From: Conus ventricosus
Taxonomy: Eukaryota; Mollusca; Gastropoda; Neogastropoda; Conidae
DNA length: 64,000 nucleotides
Assembly (NCBI GenBank): GCA_018398815.1
Contig: CM031628.1
Location: 13,750,650-13,814,649 of the forward strand
Reading direction: 5' to 3'
Shown here: piece after piece, positions 63,991-64,000 of the stretch
Position numbering within the stretch: position 1 is the first letter of the stretch
Layout: each line of letters opens with the position of its first letter
The notes under the pieces: generated by a model
Seen by the model: the letters and a program-made list of their open reading frames with translations, nothing else
What the model was told of the DNA's origin: nothing
Databases searched by the model: none
Program-made: the position numbers and the translations under genes

Positions 63991-64000
63991 TTGGGCGACA

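Overview
The window is eukaryotic, almost certainly from a metazoan. It has no bacterial gene density or operons. It carries metazoan LINE, Ty3/gypsy and hAT-like remnants, a tRNA-derived SINE, splice-like signals, TTAGGG telomere-type motifs and many microsatellites. The mix of elements suggests a marine invertebrate, and a mollusc is my best guess with low confidence. Nearly every recognisable reading frame is broken by one-base indels, and homopolymers are long and ragged. This looks like an unpolished long-read assembly laid over old, decaying elements, so frameshifts should not be read as biological without checking. No intact host protein-coding gene can be supported.

Layout. 1-9.8 kb is mostly microsatellites and minisatellites, with one zinc-finger-only hAT-like remnant at 1.5 kb. 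9.8-17.0 kb is a ~630-bp satellite in two head-to-head arms that meet at ~13.68 kb. 19.4-25.3 kb is a nearly complete minus-strand Ty3/gypsy element with LTRs, PBS, polypurine tract, gag and pol. A third, inverted LTR abuts its outer end. 25.8-27.9 kb has a duplicated ~130-bp sequence and a 224-bp TIR element with an exact 8-bp target duplication and internal TTAGGG repeats. 28.8-30.5 kb has an unusual coiled-coil/membrane ORF and a small TIR element coding only a BED-like zinc finger. 31.3-32.4 kb is a minus-strand LINE RT piece. 33.4-37.7 kb holds three more zinc-finger-only remnants, two of them as a tandem pair of TIR elements.

38.2-41.0 kb is a Jockey-like LINE whose RT/RNase H coding region contains three separate minisatellites. 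41.6-44.6 kb has two large minisatellites; one has a 42-bp unit that reads as a 14-residue repeat with an IKTEP motif. 46.0 kb has an 89-base G run next to a good splice donor. 49.0-51.9 kb is a second plus-strand LINE (endonuclease, RT, C-terminal region). 52.3-60.9 kb is a near full-length L1/Tx1-like LINE. Its ORF1 contains two adjacent codon-phased tandem arrays of 27 bp and 30 bp, about 3.5 kb in total, and ORF2 follows 10 bases later. 61.0-62.4 kb is GA- and A-rich simple sequence. 62.5-64.0 kb is a tRNA-derived SINE inserted just 3' of a minus-strand LINE-type ORF whose C-terminus looks like a PD-(D/E)XK-type nuclease.

Two themes run through the window. One is tandem-repeat expansion inside retrotransposon coding sequence, often in multiples of three bases. 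The other is repeated recovery of DNA-transposon remnants that keep only the N-terminal zinc finger and lack any visible catalytic domain.
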